Below, one piece after another: positions 48,779-60,631 of a DNA stretch of 64,000 bases. The stretch is from Physella acuta (lineage: Eukaryota; Mollusca; Gastropoda; Physidae): NCBI RefSeq assembly GCF_028476545.1, contig NW_026731675.1:62001-126000 (forward strand), given 5' to 3'. Both the position numbers and the translations under genes were made by a program. Every line of letters starts with the position of its first letter. Within the stretch, counting starts at the first letter, position 1. The notes under the pieces are model-generated. The model was given only the letters and a program-made list of their open reading frames with translations, was not told where the DNA came from and did no database searches.

Positions 48779-50040
48779 TGTCCGCAGTTTAAAATAGGTT
48801 TGTTGGTTTTCTGCTCAGTCTCATTTGGTTTGTTTTGATATGCCAATTGGAATGAATGCATCTGTCAAAGTATATTGAATGCCTGTTTTGTTTAATGAAT
48901 GTTGTAGCTGCCTTTGTTTTTCTTTTATTGTATCATTTATCTATTCTTTATGATATATTTTTATTAGAAAACTAAATAGTAATAAAACAAAATATATTTA
49001 TATATTTTGGTTAGGTGTTGTTTTAAAGCAAATTTGTTTATAAGCCATAAATTAAAACTACATTTTTGAGCTTTTTTTTTTTTAATTTTTTTTTTTTAAA
49101 TTAATTTGGAGATAAACATTAAAACTCAGTATGCATTTTTTGTTGGTGCTATTTATTTACATGCTATTTACTTTAATAATGAATAAATTATTGATTTTCT
49201 CACATTGTTATCTATTCAACTTTCAAAACAGAAATTGTTAAATTTAATTGTATTTTGATTTTGTATCTGTTTAAAATATAATACCAAAAAAAATTTGCAA
49301 ACTGCCAATTAGTGTTGATACAAGAGAAATTAGTTTTGATACTATAATATGAACCATCACTTAGTTTATCTTACCAAGATGCATAGCAATTTTTAATGTG
49401 TGAATATATCATGTTTCATGGTCTGCAATTAAAATAACTTTTTAGTTCTACAACTGCATCAAAAGGACTAATCATTTATTGTATAGTCAATAAAAAATCA
49501 TGAGATATATATGATTGGACATGTGATGTGTATGTTTCTTCTTTTAAAGGCAAACCTAGTCACTTATGTAGGTTTTTTTTTTTTTTTTGTCTAGTTAGTA
49601 TTTTTCAATTCAAATCATTATGAGTGTATGGGAAAGTTTTAGAGTTCCACTTAGTTTTTGTCAACAGATATGTAGGTCTACATGTCGGTTATAAGTTAAT
49701 ATTTACATTTTATAAAATGTCAGTCAGAGTTGCTTACCCTAACAGTTATTATATAGATAGTTAAATATGATCTCCTTTGTTTAGATGATTGTCTTCCATA
49801 TAAACATGTAGTTTTTTTAGGACAGTTGTCTAACTTTGTATTTGAAACTGTGTACTAACAAATACTTTAGGCTAGTCTGATGCCCTATTAGTTTATTGCT
49901 TGTGCCCATATTGCCATCCTCTTGGTGGCCATGTTTGCTGGTGTATTGGCTGAGAATATTGTTCTTTAGCTGTAAATTTGGACTCTCTGAGCAACAATGA
50001 ATTAACTCTACAATTAAAATGTTTCAATCAATAAAATTGT
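48779..50040 (+). other. Probable 3'UTR of the kelch gene
   Basis: T-rich unique sequence directly after the stop codon, with AATAAA at 48981-48986 and at 50030-50035. The latter, followed by a GTTTGTG-rich stretch, looks the more convincing end. No coding region is visible. Confidence 0.5.
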
Positions 50041-50644
50041 TTTATCCTGTAATTTGTGTTTGTGACTAATTTAATAATATTCATTATTATTCATTCAATA
50101 TATTGTTTACAATTACATATTTGCACATTGTTTCCCCACATTACGTGGGTGTTAATGATGTCCTGCAGTAATTAATTAAAGCTATTGGTCGCAACCCACT
50201 TTATATAAGGTGCCACTACACAGCCATCACTGCTAATACTAATAGATATGTTAAAAAGATTCAGTGACTAGTATTATATTTTACTTTGAATAACTATCAC
50301 TAATTAGTTTTCCATGCTCAGCTGACTTATTTTTTAAAATCTGTTGAATAGAGTTGAAGTGAAGTGTATCATTAGTCTGTTGTAGCACTTGTTTACTGTT
50401 TGCTGGCTGATCCTGATTTTTTTATTATATTGGGTTCAATTCAATGACAAAAATTTTGTGTCTGCTGAAGGAGGATGGTTTTAACATCCGATGTGTTAAA
50501 CATTAGCTGCAGCATTGTTGTATAAGGCAAAATGAGATATAGGCCTACTATTGTTGTGATGATAAGCAACACCAACTGTACATTTACTTAATTGATTAAT
50601 ACATCTTATTGGGTTAAAAATGGGTTAGTAATGTTTTGCCATTT
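50041..50644. other. Intergenic, no gene seen
   Basis: AT-rich sequence without supported features. Confidence 0.4.
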
Positions 50645-50994
50645 GGGGTCATCCATAAATGACGTCACGCTTTTTTTGACGATTTTTACGTCGTCACAAA
50701 AAACTAGACCTTCTCCCTCCTAAAATGACATCACACCTCAGCCTACAACCCTCCTCAAAATTGCTGTTGAATTTTTCTTAAAACATCGATATTTTTCCAA
50801 AATCTTATCTGAACTCCGTCAACAGAATATTTTGATCAATTCCTATTTCAATTTATTAAAACGCGAAATAACGGCTAAAATTAGTTTTCTAACATTGCTT
50901 TTTTATAATGTGTGACGTCCCATCATATGAACCCACCTCCCCCTCATCACACACCGTCACAAAATTACGGACCACCACATTTATGGACGACCCC
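50645..50994. mobile_element. MITE with GGGGTCATCCATAAATGACG ends (family M2), complete copy
   Basis: The left end is GGGGTCATCCATAAATGACG and the right end TTTATGGACGACCCC. The flanking TTT on both sides would be a 3-bp target duplication, which would suit a PIF/Harbinger-type element, but that is tentative. The internal order is the reverse complement of 15217-15576. 350 bp, no coding. Confidence 0.8.
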
Positions 50995-51941
50995 TTTGAC
51001 ACGAATTTTTAATTATATGGCTGAGTTAGAAATACATCGCTTCATTAGATATAGTTACTCGATTTGACTACAATCAGAACAAAAAACTGGACAGTCAGAT
51101 ATTGAGACATAAAAATTTAAAAACGTTTGTAAAAAATGAATCGAGTTTCGATTCTAATTTATATTAGCAGGATCACAAAAAGGTGTGTTTGTGTTTTAAT
51201 TGTGCTCTGTTCTATTTAACAAGGGCTCTCCCTATACCCAAATGTCATTTTGTTTAGTAATTGTCTTGACGATCCTCCACTTTTGTTCTTGTTCTAGAAA
51301 GTTCGGATACCACCCACAGCTAGCTCTCATACTTTGAAGTGTGGTTTTACACTGATCTTTGACAACTATGTAGGCGGCTCTCTCGCTCTTTTACTCTCAA
51401 GTTTAATTTGAGTTACGGGGATTCCCGCGTCTACTCGCTCAAACGTCATCAATTTGTGTGCACACGTTTTGATGTTCACACGAACAGCTCCATTCAGGAA
51501 ATCATTGAGGAATGACACGTGCATTGTAAGTGAGCTTCTTACAGCCTACAGGTGTAATTGACACCATCCCCCCTCCGACAGCGTTTGACCTACTTATTTT
51601 GTACACCCGGGATGTACGTAGCCATCTTTCTTGTTGGCAATATCTTTATCAACAAACCGGCCGTGTCACATACTACTGTCTCCACCCCTCTCTAAAGATA
51701 CCATAATTTTAATTTCTAACAGGTTTTGCATCTATGATGTTTTTAACAAAATAAACCCAAAAATTACCCCTCCCACTTGTAAACCCCATCCCTCCTAGAT
51801 GTGTTACAAATTACATCAATTACCGACGACCTCTTGGGTGGTACAGATAAAGTAAAATGATACAAACGTTCATGTAGACCTCCTATAGTAAACTGGAATA
51901 AACGATCTAGTACTGTAGTAAACTAGTTTAAATGTTCCAAT

Positions 51942-52084
51942 CATAGTTTCTTTTAGGCAACTCTTCTGTGGGTTTTATATAGAAAATATATACTTTTACC
52001 GGTGTCCGCAACCCGGAAAATGTAGTCCGCACCCCCGAAAATTTCCAGTCCCCCCACGGAGAAAAATGTCTAAAAGAAACACTG
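51942..52084. mobile_element. Old M1-type MITE inside copy A
   Basis: The layout (TCTTCTGTGGG block, TATATAGAAAATATATACTT centre, GTGTCCGC, AAATGTCTAAAAGAAACACTG end) matches family M1 with loss of most C runs. It is shared with copy B, so the insertion predates the duplication. Confidence 0.75.
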
Positions 52085-52619
52085 GTTCAAAACGACCTAC
52101 ATACTGCAATAAATTTGTCTAAATATCATCAATTCATCAAAGACCTACTGTAGTAAACTGGTTACCATTTTCTAGTGATCTGAGTCTCATAATACCTAGA
52201 TCTAGTGTACAACGAAGTCTCGCGTTTTGTTGTGTTACATTGTAAACAAACTGTGAATGTCGTTGGTTGGGTTGTTAGAAAATTTGTGCGTGTTTTATTT
52301 TGGGGTTGTTAGAAATTAGGTGCATGTTTTATTTTGGGGTTTTAGAAAATATGTATATAAATATAAATTTTAGATGTGATCTTTTCAAATATTTGTATAA
52401 TGTAAGTATAATGTAAATGTTATGTTTCTAAGAAATATATAAATGTCATATTTATAAGAAAAATGACATGTTTGTTCGAAATGTCTAAATGTCATGTTTG
52501 TAAGAAATATGTAACTGTAATATTTTGTAAAAAAAAATATGTGTAAATGTCAAGTTTGTAAGAAATGTGAAAATGTCATGTTTGTAAGAAATCTGAAAAT
52601 GTCATGTTTGTAAGAAATG

Positions 52620-53405
52620 CATGAATGGAGGAAACACGAGCTGGTTAAAGGACAAATGCGTGGGTGTTACACAAGCACGTGCATGCCAAGGTCATGTATC
52701 AAGGCGTGCCTAATGTATACACCAGATCTTGTCAGCCTCGCTTCCCGTATCCCAAATTAGCCGCCATCATGTTCCCCCCATTTCCCATCTTCTAGTTGTG
52801 TATTTATCCTACCATCCAACAGCCCCAGCCATTGTTACTTAACAAAGCCATACCGTCCCCACTTTGTGCTTGTTGTTTTTTCTTCTAGCTGTGACGTAAC
52901 GAGCCTCAACACTTGACATTCCTGAGAGGTTTATAAATAAATATAATTGTGGATCCTCGGGGGTCCGCGCTGTTAACCTCGCCCCACTGCTCTTAAGAGA
53001 ATAGCATCAAAGATTATCTCCCTGCACGCGCCAGCCAACTGCCGCATTTTTTTCTCGGAATACGGGGGTGGTGTAGAGGGGGGGGGGGTGTAGATCTGTG
53101 TCTTTTACAAGTGTTATTTCCTGCAAGTTGAAGAAAACAAGTGCGGTTGGAAATATAACTTAGATCATTACTTATAACGACGTGCTGAGAAGATAAAATT
53201 GGGGGAAACGTGCCTGTCTATGCCAATGGCAAGATCTAAAAAAAATATTTGCTTCCTTAAAGTTCACGAAAACGCAAAGAATGCGCGCGCAATTTGAGAT
53301 CAGTTTGTTTGAAACTTTATCTTAGCAGGTGTCATCCAATTACAGCCACCAATTCTTCTGTTTCCTGTCGTATGGCAGGCTACATCTTTATCTCAGTTTG
53401 GTGGA
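52620..53405. other. Near-identical core of the duplication (copy A)
   Basis: Compared by eye with 61221-62006 I count three substitutions and two homopolymer-length changes in 786 bp, far fewer than in the flanks. The core has higher GC than its surroundings. It contains a polypyrimidine-AG acceptor-like TTTTTTCTTCTAG near 52889, TGACGTAA, AGATTATC, CCAATTA and CTTTATC words, and TATAAATAAATA. No long reading frame is present. An enhancer, a promoter or a non-coding exon is possible. Confidence 0.6.
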
Positions 53406-53649
53406 AAATTAGAGGGTTTTTTTTAACTACAAGCAATATTGTATCAAATCTATAAATAGCTAGAAAGTTCAGTGTGAGTGTACACATGACGTAATTGTCT
53501 TTGTTTGTCGTTCAGAGCTCAGAGTTCAAGTTGGTCAGAAAAACTCGGAATTACAAGTGTTATTGTTCTTAATTTAACAGTTTAATTACCGAAACAATGA
53601 GTAATCAAGTACCTCTATCAACGACAACTATTTGTCAGACATACTAGTG

Positions 53650-53650
<1 letters not shown>

Positions 53651-53723
<73 letters not shown>
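53651..53723. repeat. (AT)n microsatellite in copy A
   Basis: About 73 bp; the equivalent array in copy B (62381-62505) is about 125 bp, so its length has changed since duplication. Confidence 0.97.
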
Positions 53724-53726
<3 letters not shown>

Positions 53727-54162
53727 CACATAGGAATTTTAATTTTTTACTAGCATTTTTTAGCTGGGGCTTGAAGTGATATACTGGATTTAGAAATGTA
53801 TAATATAAAGAGGCATAGTGGATATCATGTAATACGGTGTAGATAGGTCACAGGTCATATTTTGCTTTATTAACTTTATATAATATTTGCACCATCTCTA
53901 AAAGCCCAATTTTCAAAAGTCCAGTAATAAATAGTGCATAGAGGTGAGATTATTTAAAGTGTAGTTTAGTGAAATAAAATGTCCATTTAGTTCCAAGTTT
54001 TAAAGTAGATTTTCTCAAATCGATCAATGTTCAGTAACGTTTGGTCTAGCAGGAGTCTCACATACGAGCGACTCTGTACTCAAGACTCCAGGAGAGGTGG
54101 ACGTGGGTGGCAACAAGGTCTTCGTGTCTGTCTATTGTCAACACCACGGCTGTTAATAAAAT

Positions 54163-54389
54163 AAACCGGTAGTGATCTCCCCTAAACTTTCTCGAATATT
54201 CTTATATAAAACAACAGGGGATGGTAACTGGGGATATAGTTATGATTTTTAATCCATTTTAAATACTTAAACTTTTAAAAATAGAATAGAATCTCATAAA
54301 AAAAACATTGCGCACCAAGCAAACGCCGAATAAAAACGCGTATAATAGTGCGCAATATTATTAGTACTTTAAAAATTTACATTAGTTTT
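54163..54389. other. Intergenic, no gene seen
   Basis: AT-rich sequence immediately after copy A. Confidence 0.4.
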
Positions 54390-54830
54390 TTGAGAAATCG
54401 GAAGTAGCGTAAATTACTACTTCCAGTCAACGGAAATTACTCAAAATTTAACAGAAGGTAGAGAATTAGATCTTTTACTTACATGTGAAATTTCATTTAT
54501 CTATCTGAAATAGTACTCAAGTTATAGGCTTTTGAAAAATTCAAAGTAGGAAAAGTACCACTTCCGGTTATCGGAAATCGCTCAAAAGTTGATACGGATC
54601 TACGATTTTGATAAAATACTTATATATGAAATTTTATCAACCTAGCTGTAACGGTACTCAAGTTATCGTGTTTACACACGGACAGACACACAGACACACA
54701 CACACACAGACATACGGACAAGATTGCAAAATTATGTTTTTCCGTATCAGTGAGGTGTAAAACGTCGAGATTTGTAAAAATCTCGATTTTTTTTTTTTGC
54801 ACGATTACAATACTTTCTCTATACTACGTA
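54390..54830. repeat. Dispersed repeat with two roughly 150-bp tandem units
   Basis: Unit 1 (from about 54395) and unit 2 (from about 54540) share the order ACTTCCRGT, ACGGAAAT, CTCAAAAT, then a TATGAAATTTYAT block and TACTCAAGTTAT. A CACAGACACAC tract, TTTTTCCGTATCAGTGAGG and CTTTCTCTATACTACGTATA follow. It resembles a class of invertebrate dispersed repeats, but I cannot name the family. Confidence 0.6.
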
Positions 54831-54994
54831 TATATATATATATACACACACATTTAAAATAAATAGCTTAAAATATGAAATAATATTTATTCATATAAAA
54901 TCATACACATGTTTCGCACAAAACATATTAAAGTAGTTTAGCAAGCTCTGCTCGAAATTAGAAACTTTACATTGTTATTAGATCTAAATCTTTA

Positions 54995-55140
54995 ATTACC
55001 GATTATTGCAGACTAATATTTTTATGAGTTTTAAAAATAAATTAAAATAATTATTAATATTTGTGCATGGAGCTGAAGAGCCGCATCATGACATCAAAAG
55101 AGCCGCATGCGGCTCGCGAGCCGCAGGTTGCCGACCCCTG
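54995..55140. mobile_element. Partial hAT MITE, right end only
   Basis: GCAGACTAATATTTTTATGAG, TTTGTGCATGGAGCTGAAGAG and the terminus GGTTGCCGACCCCTG match the right part of 34658-35998. No left terminus or target duplication could be identified. Confidence 0.75.
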
Positions 55141-55501
55141 CACTAGATCATAGATACAACCGAAGATATATTCTAATTATAAAAGTACTTTACAATATTA
55201 ATACTGGTATGCATTTTATAACATGGATGTATATTATATGTATTTAAATGTCCTGCAAAAATTATGTATGACATTTTTTCTAAAAACTTATTGTATGAAT
55301 AAAATATTATGTGAAATTAGTTGCGTATTTAGCTATTTTTGTCTAATAGTATTTTAATTTATTTTTGTTTTAACTAAGGGAATACCTTATAAGTTACTTC
55401 CCTTAACCGAATTTAAATAACAAAATGGGAAGTGACAAAAACAATTGTTTTAATAGATATACATTTTACATGATTAACAATTAAATGATTCAACGATGTA
55501 A

Positions 55502-55735
55502 TCTGTGCATTTACATCGTAGATGTGTTTTATGTGATTTTGCAGCTACAAAAGATGTATATGATTCACACTATAGACGACAATTTAAGGTGTCTCATTTT
55601 ACTTTACATAACACCCCTGTTACTTTTAAAAAAATGTATTACCAAATTTATTTCAGCAAGAGTTATTATTCCTTACCACTTAACCCAAAGCCACACAATA
55701 CATGTATAAGCCATGTTCTATTTTTACAACTTTTG
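55502..55735 (+). other. Open frame with a C2H2-like motif, unassigned
   Basis: The frame is open from a stop at 55499-55501 to TGA at 55733-55735. It reads RRCVLCDFAATKDVYDSHYR about 5-25 residues in, a Cys-x2-Cys-x12-His spacing like half of a zinc finger. A following region is rich in Tyr, Phe and Lys. There is no convincing start codon. It could be a decayed exon, a transposon-derived fragment or chance. The spacing to a second His (HYRRQFKVSH) is longer than classical. Confidence 0.3.
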
Positions 55736-57340
55736 TGACCCATAACCTCTGTCCACGGAATAGCAAATTACTTATTAACATATTCTCTAAAATAATTACG
55801 TTTAAAATATTGAAATAAGGGATTTGTATTTGTATAATGTTAAAAAAAAAAAAAAAAACGAATGCCCACATCAGACAACATTGTTAAAAAAAAATCTAAA
55901 TTTTGTAATAGTTAACTAGTATTAGCTAAAACTTTTTTTATCAGTTCATTATGTTTAAAATTGTTTTAGGGATTTAACTTTAAAAGGCGCTCAAAAATCC
56001 TGAACAAAAACATGTGAAACTTAGGCTCATCTTCTCTGTATGGTAAATTATAAAAAAAAGTATATTTTATAATATGTATAACTTTTTATAAACGCTTACA
56101 TTTGCTTGAGCTGAATAGATAAAATGTGCTGACCATACACTACATAGCCATGTTAGGGTCACGGAGTTCTGATCATACAAAACAAACCCAGGTAAATTTA
56201 ATGTGTTCAAATGTTTATATACTACTACCTCAGCTCAGAGGATGCTAGTGTTGATAAAGGATAACTGCTATGGTACTTTTGACGACAATATTCAATAGTT
56301 ATTTTAAAAAATACTAATAAACTAAAGGTTTTGTCAAGGAAGTTGGGACAACAAGCTATGGTCGCCGTTGTTCAGGCTAACAATAAAAAAAATAGAAATC
56401 TTAAGTTCATAAAGATCGTATGTTAAATTGTAATTTTAGAATAGCTGACACACTTGAGTTGTCATCTGGTTTTATTATATATGTAGCTTTTTATTTCAAG
56501 CTGAAAATTACTATGTGCGTTGTATACGATGTACATATAGAAGTAGTTCACTAATTGTTACCCATTGTTTAAATATAAGGAATAAAAGAGAGGCAATCGA
56601 CATTTGACACTCATAGAGATCTTTTTTTTTAAATGATCGCACATTGTTTACTAACCAATTGCAGACTATCGAATAAAAAATACTGGGTTATTGTGTTTAA
56701 AAACTAGTTCAATTAGATAAAAAATATATATTGTTAAATTGTTTAAAAACGGTGATATTGCTTTACACATATTTTAAAGATCAGCAAAACACTCGGTAAA
56801 ACTATTACCATTCTCGCTATCACACGTTGTCGTTGCTTTTTCTTGCAATGAAACAAAAAAATTAACAAAGCTTTTACGAACTTTAAAAGCAATACGTATA
56901 CTTAACGTTGTATCAAATGATGACTTAGTTGAATTATTACATTAAAAAGATAGCCAAACATCATGTGAATTAACAACATTGCTGACGGTAACAACACGAG
57001 TACGTGTAAATTAGTCCGTGTGTTTTTTTTTCTTTCTTTACTTACATACAACGTTCTGTATATTGGACTTCATGATAAATTTATCAACATTAGTCAATCT
57101 CTTTATCTTTTACAACATTTAAATTATATAATGAGAAACTTCATCAACAATTTGTGACCTTTGTTTTACTGAGCTCATGTCGTGACATAGCAGGTGTTGC
57201 TTGCATTAATAAAGACATGCGTGCTGTGTACATCGAAGGCTTTGATCTCCAACTTTGGAACGAGTCATTTAAGCTCTATAGACTCCACGTGTACACTCTA
57301 ACAAGAAAATATACAATCCTCATGTAGGTGAACCAATAAA
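55736..57340. other. Intergenic, no gene seen
   Basis: Very AT-rich sequence without supported coding regions. Confidence 0.45.
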
Positions 57341-57439
57341 ACATGTAACTGACACAATGCTACATGCAACTGATACTAAACTACATGCAATTGATACAAC
57401 ATTACATGTAACTGACACAATGATACATGCAATTGATAC
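57341..57439. repeat. Short tandem repeat, 21-bp unit
   Basis: Just under five units of ACATGYAAYTGAYACWAHRYT. The first and fourth units carry GTAACTGACACAATG and the others GCAATTGATAC, so a three-unit higher order is possible. Confidence 0.85.
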
Positions 57440-57659
57440 TTTTCTTGCAGATTTCGCTTCCATCTTAAATATGCTTAGTCTAGTAGGGCCTATATGTATT
57501 TATTATAGGTTATAACTCTTTAAAAAAAGGGATTAAGGGGTCGAAGTCTTAAAAAAGATAGGCAAGTATACTGTGTTGGCTCCAAATACGTTACCACTTA
57601 TACATAGAAAAATAAAGAAAAACAAATAGCAAATATGTTGTTAAAAATAACTGAAGCTA

Positions 57660-57816
57660 GTAATTGCTGCTGACAGAAACAAGCAAACAATAGCAGATGA
57701 TGACGATGATGTGATGACGATGATGACGATGATGTCCCAGAGCGTGTAGGTAACTTTGATGAATGTTCACATAATTATATGTAAATGACCGGTACAGTTG
57801 TGTAGCAAGTGCTAAC
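57660..57816 (+). repeat. Dispersed duplicate, copy 1
   Basis: Matches 58073-58202: AAACAAGCAAACAA, GATGATGACGATG, TAGCGTGTAGGTAACTTTG, then ACCGGTACAGTTGTGTAGCA. Copy 1 has an expanded GATGATGACGAT run. Confidence 0.85.
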
Positions 57817-58072
57817 CTCAAAGCTGGCATGATCTATTTTTAGTTAATTTTAAAAAAAAATGGTTGTATAGATGTAAACACACTGGTATATTAATTAAAT
57901 GACATTATTATTCAGGTTAACATAATGTAAATATTGCTTTATTTTTATATTAAGAAATATTTAATGGTTATGTCCCATTTTATTTTTCTAAAACGATGAA
58001 AGGGAGAATACAAATTAACAAATTATATAGGCAACTGAATAAATTAAGTAAACAGCAAAATAAATAACACAA
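57817..58072. other. Spacer between the two duplicate copies
   Basis: AT-rich sequence without features. Confidence 0.4.
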
Positions 58073-58202
58073 TGTAATTGCCGCTGACAAAAACAAGCAA
58101 ACAACAGCATATGATGACGATGGTGTCCCATAGCGTGTAGGTAACTTTGATGAATGTTCACATAATTATATGTAAATGACCGGTACAGTTGTGTAGCAGG
58201 TG
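58073..58202 (+). repeat. Dispersed duplicate, copy 2
   Basis: Direct copy of 57660-57816, about 410 bp downstream, with a shorter GATGACGAT run. From the GTAGGTAACTTTGATGAATG block to the GTTGTGTAGC end the two are identical by eye. Confidence 0.85.
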
Positions 58203-59043
58203 GTGGAGGCGCAGGCGCAGCCTGGTACAATGAGATATAGTAAAATACTCCTCCACCTGGTGGAGTGGCGGATCAGGTAGGTGAGGGCTAGACATGTTAT
58301 ATAGTAAAATACTACGCCAACTGAATTATTTCGGTGTATCGGTTTCGTTCAGTAAAATAAATAAATAAACACAAGTTAATTATGTATTTGTATTTATGTT
58401 TTGTTTGTTTGAAAGTCAAATTCTTGAAGTAAAGAAATTAAATATTTTTTTTTATTTTTTTATTTTTTATGTACATAACTAGTGGTTAATTTTCTACTTT
58501 CGATCAACTACAGAATGTAAGAACAAACAAAACAATGTATATGAAATTGTGTATTTAACAAATATTGCACTCAATATTTCACTAAACGTAGGAGCTATAT
58601 TCTAATACAGTTGGAAAAAAAAAAATTCCGTCCAAAGTAAATTATTCAATCACACTAAAATCTGCGCCCACAAAAAAAACAACTAAAATTTACATTTGAC
58701 ACTAAGAAGAAAAGTATATAGGCAACCCAGCATATCTATCATATAGCGTCAAATAAAATTTCCCAATCAATAGTCTTTGATATATGTATAATGCTTGGCC
58801 GTTGTTTTTGTAATAAATTTAGTCATCCATTTTTTAAAGACAATTATAAGAATAAAGCTAAAACTGTGTCCATTTATCAATATTGTACATTAGTAATGGA
58901 TTGAATGAAACCATTGGCCTTTTTTAGTATTTAAAAAGAAAATTCAGCGATACAAATTACTATGGAAGATATATTTTCGGTTATCGCCCTTCGAATAAGA
59001 CAGTATATTAGAACCATTCATTCTAGCCTAATTGTGTAATTAC

Positions 59044-59046
<3 letters not shown>
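58203..59046. other. Intergenic, no gene seen
   Basis: AT-rich sequence. I looked for the 5' part of the piggyBac gene that follows and did not find it. Confidence 0.45.

Positions 59047-59136
<90 letters not shown>
59047..59136. repeat. (TA)n microsatellite abutting a transposase relic
   Basis: Uninterrupted dinucleotide run ending directly at the first recognisable piggyBac codon. Confidence 0.97.
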
Positions 59137-59138
<2 letters not shown>

Positions 59139-59379
59139 CTTTTTTACAAACCTTAAGTTGTTATGTGAGTTGCGTTATTCGGGCTACATAGCAACTGGAA
59201 CAATACGAGATAACAGAACAAAGAAATGTCCACTTACAGATGTGAAGATAATGAAAACATAATCTAGAGCTGAGTATGATTACCTATATGACACAAAAAA
59301 TGAAAATATAATTGTATGTTGGAAGGATAACAATGTTGTTACTATGGATCCAACTTTCGATCATGTAGAGTGTGATGGT
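59137..59379 (+). pseudogene. piggyBac transposase fragment
   Basis: The frame reads NFFTNLKLLCELRYSGYIAT, then GTIRDNRTKKCPL, one in-frame stop at 59260-59262, and continues in the same frame with AEYDYLYDTKNENIIVCWKD and NNVVTMDPTFDHVE. This is the familiar stretch of piggyBac/PGBD proteins that follows the third catalytic Asp (DN[FW]FTS, then GTxRxNR, CPL, YD, WxDNxxV). The Asp itself and everything upstream are replaced by the TA array. About 80 of some 580 residues remain. It is a dead DNA-transposon remnant. Confidence 0.85.
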
Positions 59380-59649
59380 ACGTATGGAGCTGGTTTGAAG
59401 TTCTTCTAGTTGCACCAGTTGTGAGGGTGTGGATTTTTAAGAGGCGGAACGACGAATCCAATAACACAAGTTCAAATATAAAATGTTCTTTATTGACATT
59501 ATGCATGTTTCTACCTAACTAGCCTATTCTATACTCTCTACAGTTTACTACTACTACTGCTAACTGTTCACTATACTACTAACTACGCACTCCCCTGACC
59601 AATCCTAACACTAACTTTCTGTTCCCTAGCTCTACATATTACGACCGTA
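59380..59649. other. Intergenic, no gene seen
   Basis: Contains CTACTACTACTGCTA-type simple sequence near 59550 and no supported gene. Confidence 0.4.
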
Positions 59650-60478
59650 AAAAAAAGAATAGGGTTTCGATTCTAATTTATATTAGCAGGATCACAAAAA
59701 AGGTGTGTTTGTGTTTTAATTGTGCTCTGTTCTATGTAACAAAGGCTCCCCCTATGCCCAAATGTCATTTTTGTTTAGTAATTGTCTTGAAGATTCTCCA
59801 CTTTTGTTCTTGTGCTAGAAAGTTCGGATACCACCCACAGCCAGCTCTCATACTTTGAAGTGTGGTTTTACACTGATCTTTGACAACTATGTAGGCGGCT
59901 CTCTCGCTCTTTTACTTTCAAGTTTAATTTGAGTTACGGGGATTCCCGCGACTACTCGCTCAAACGTCATCAACTTGTGTGCACACGTTTTGATGTTCAC
60001 ACGAACAGCTCCATTCAGGAAATCATTGAGGAATGACACCGGCACGTGCATTGTAAGTGAGCTTCTTACAGCCTACAGGTGTAATTGACACCATCCCCCC
60101 TCCCTCCGACAGCTTCAGCGTTTGACTCTCTTATTGTGTACACCCGGGATGTACGTAGCCATCTTTCTTGATGGCAAAATCTCTACCAACAAACCGGTCG
60201 TGTCAAAAACTACTGTCTCCACCGTTCTCTAAAGATACAATAATTTTAACTTCTAACAGGTTTTGCATCGATTATGTTTTTAACAAAATAAACCCAAAAG
60301 TTACCCCTCCCACTTGCAAACCCCATCCCTCCTAGATGTGTTATAAATTACATCAATTACCGACGACCTCTTGGGTGGTACAGATAAAGTAAAATGATAC
60401 TAATGTTCAAGTAGATCTCCTATAGTAAACTGGAATAAACGATCTAGTACTGTACTAAACTAGTTTAAATGTTCTCAT

Positions 60479-60631
60479 CATATTTTCTTTCAGGCATCTC
60501 TTCTGTGGGTTTTATATAGAAAATATATACTTTTACCGGTGTCCGCAACCCGGAAAATGTAGTCCGCACCGTCGAAAATTTCCAGTCCCCCCCCCCCCCC
60601 CCACGGAGAAAAATGTCTAAAAGAAACACTG
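60479..60631. mobile_element. Old M1-type MITE inside copy B
   Basis: Same insertion as 51942-52084, with a longer C run (about 16) before CACGGAGAAAAATG. Confidence 0.75.

Larger units (their letters stand above)
51128..54162 (+). repeat. Segmental duplication, copy A (about 3.03 kb)
   Basis: From about GTTTCGATTCTAATTTATAT to CACCACGGCTGTTAATAAAA this matches copy B at 59650-62949 in the same orientation. It contains an M1-type MITE (51942-52084), the near-identical core (52620-53405) and a TA array (53651-53723). By eye the flanking parts differ at a few percent of positions. No gene is visible. The ends do not show terminal repeats, so this looks like a segment duplication rather than a transposon. 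Confidence 0.9.

Noticed and set aside
48732-48789. Another frame of the last kelch exon runs slightly further and contains an L...C...L pattern resembling a BC box.
   Set aside because: The phase from exon 7 does not lead into that frame, and no alternative donor or acceptor supports it.
59440-59650. Stretch after the piggyBac relic, with a reverse-strand AATAAA, considered as a solitary LTR.
   Set aside because: No paired copy, target duplication or primer-binding site is visible, so there is no ground to call an LTR.
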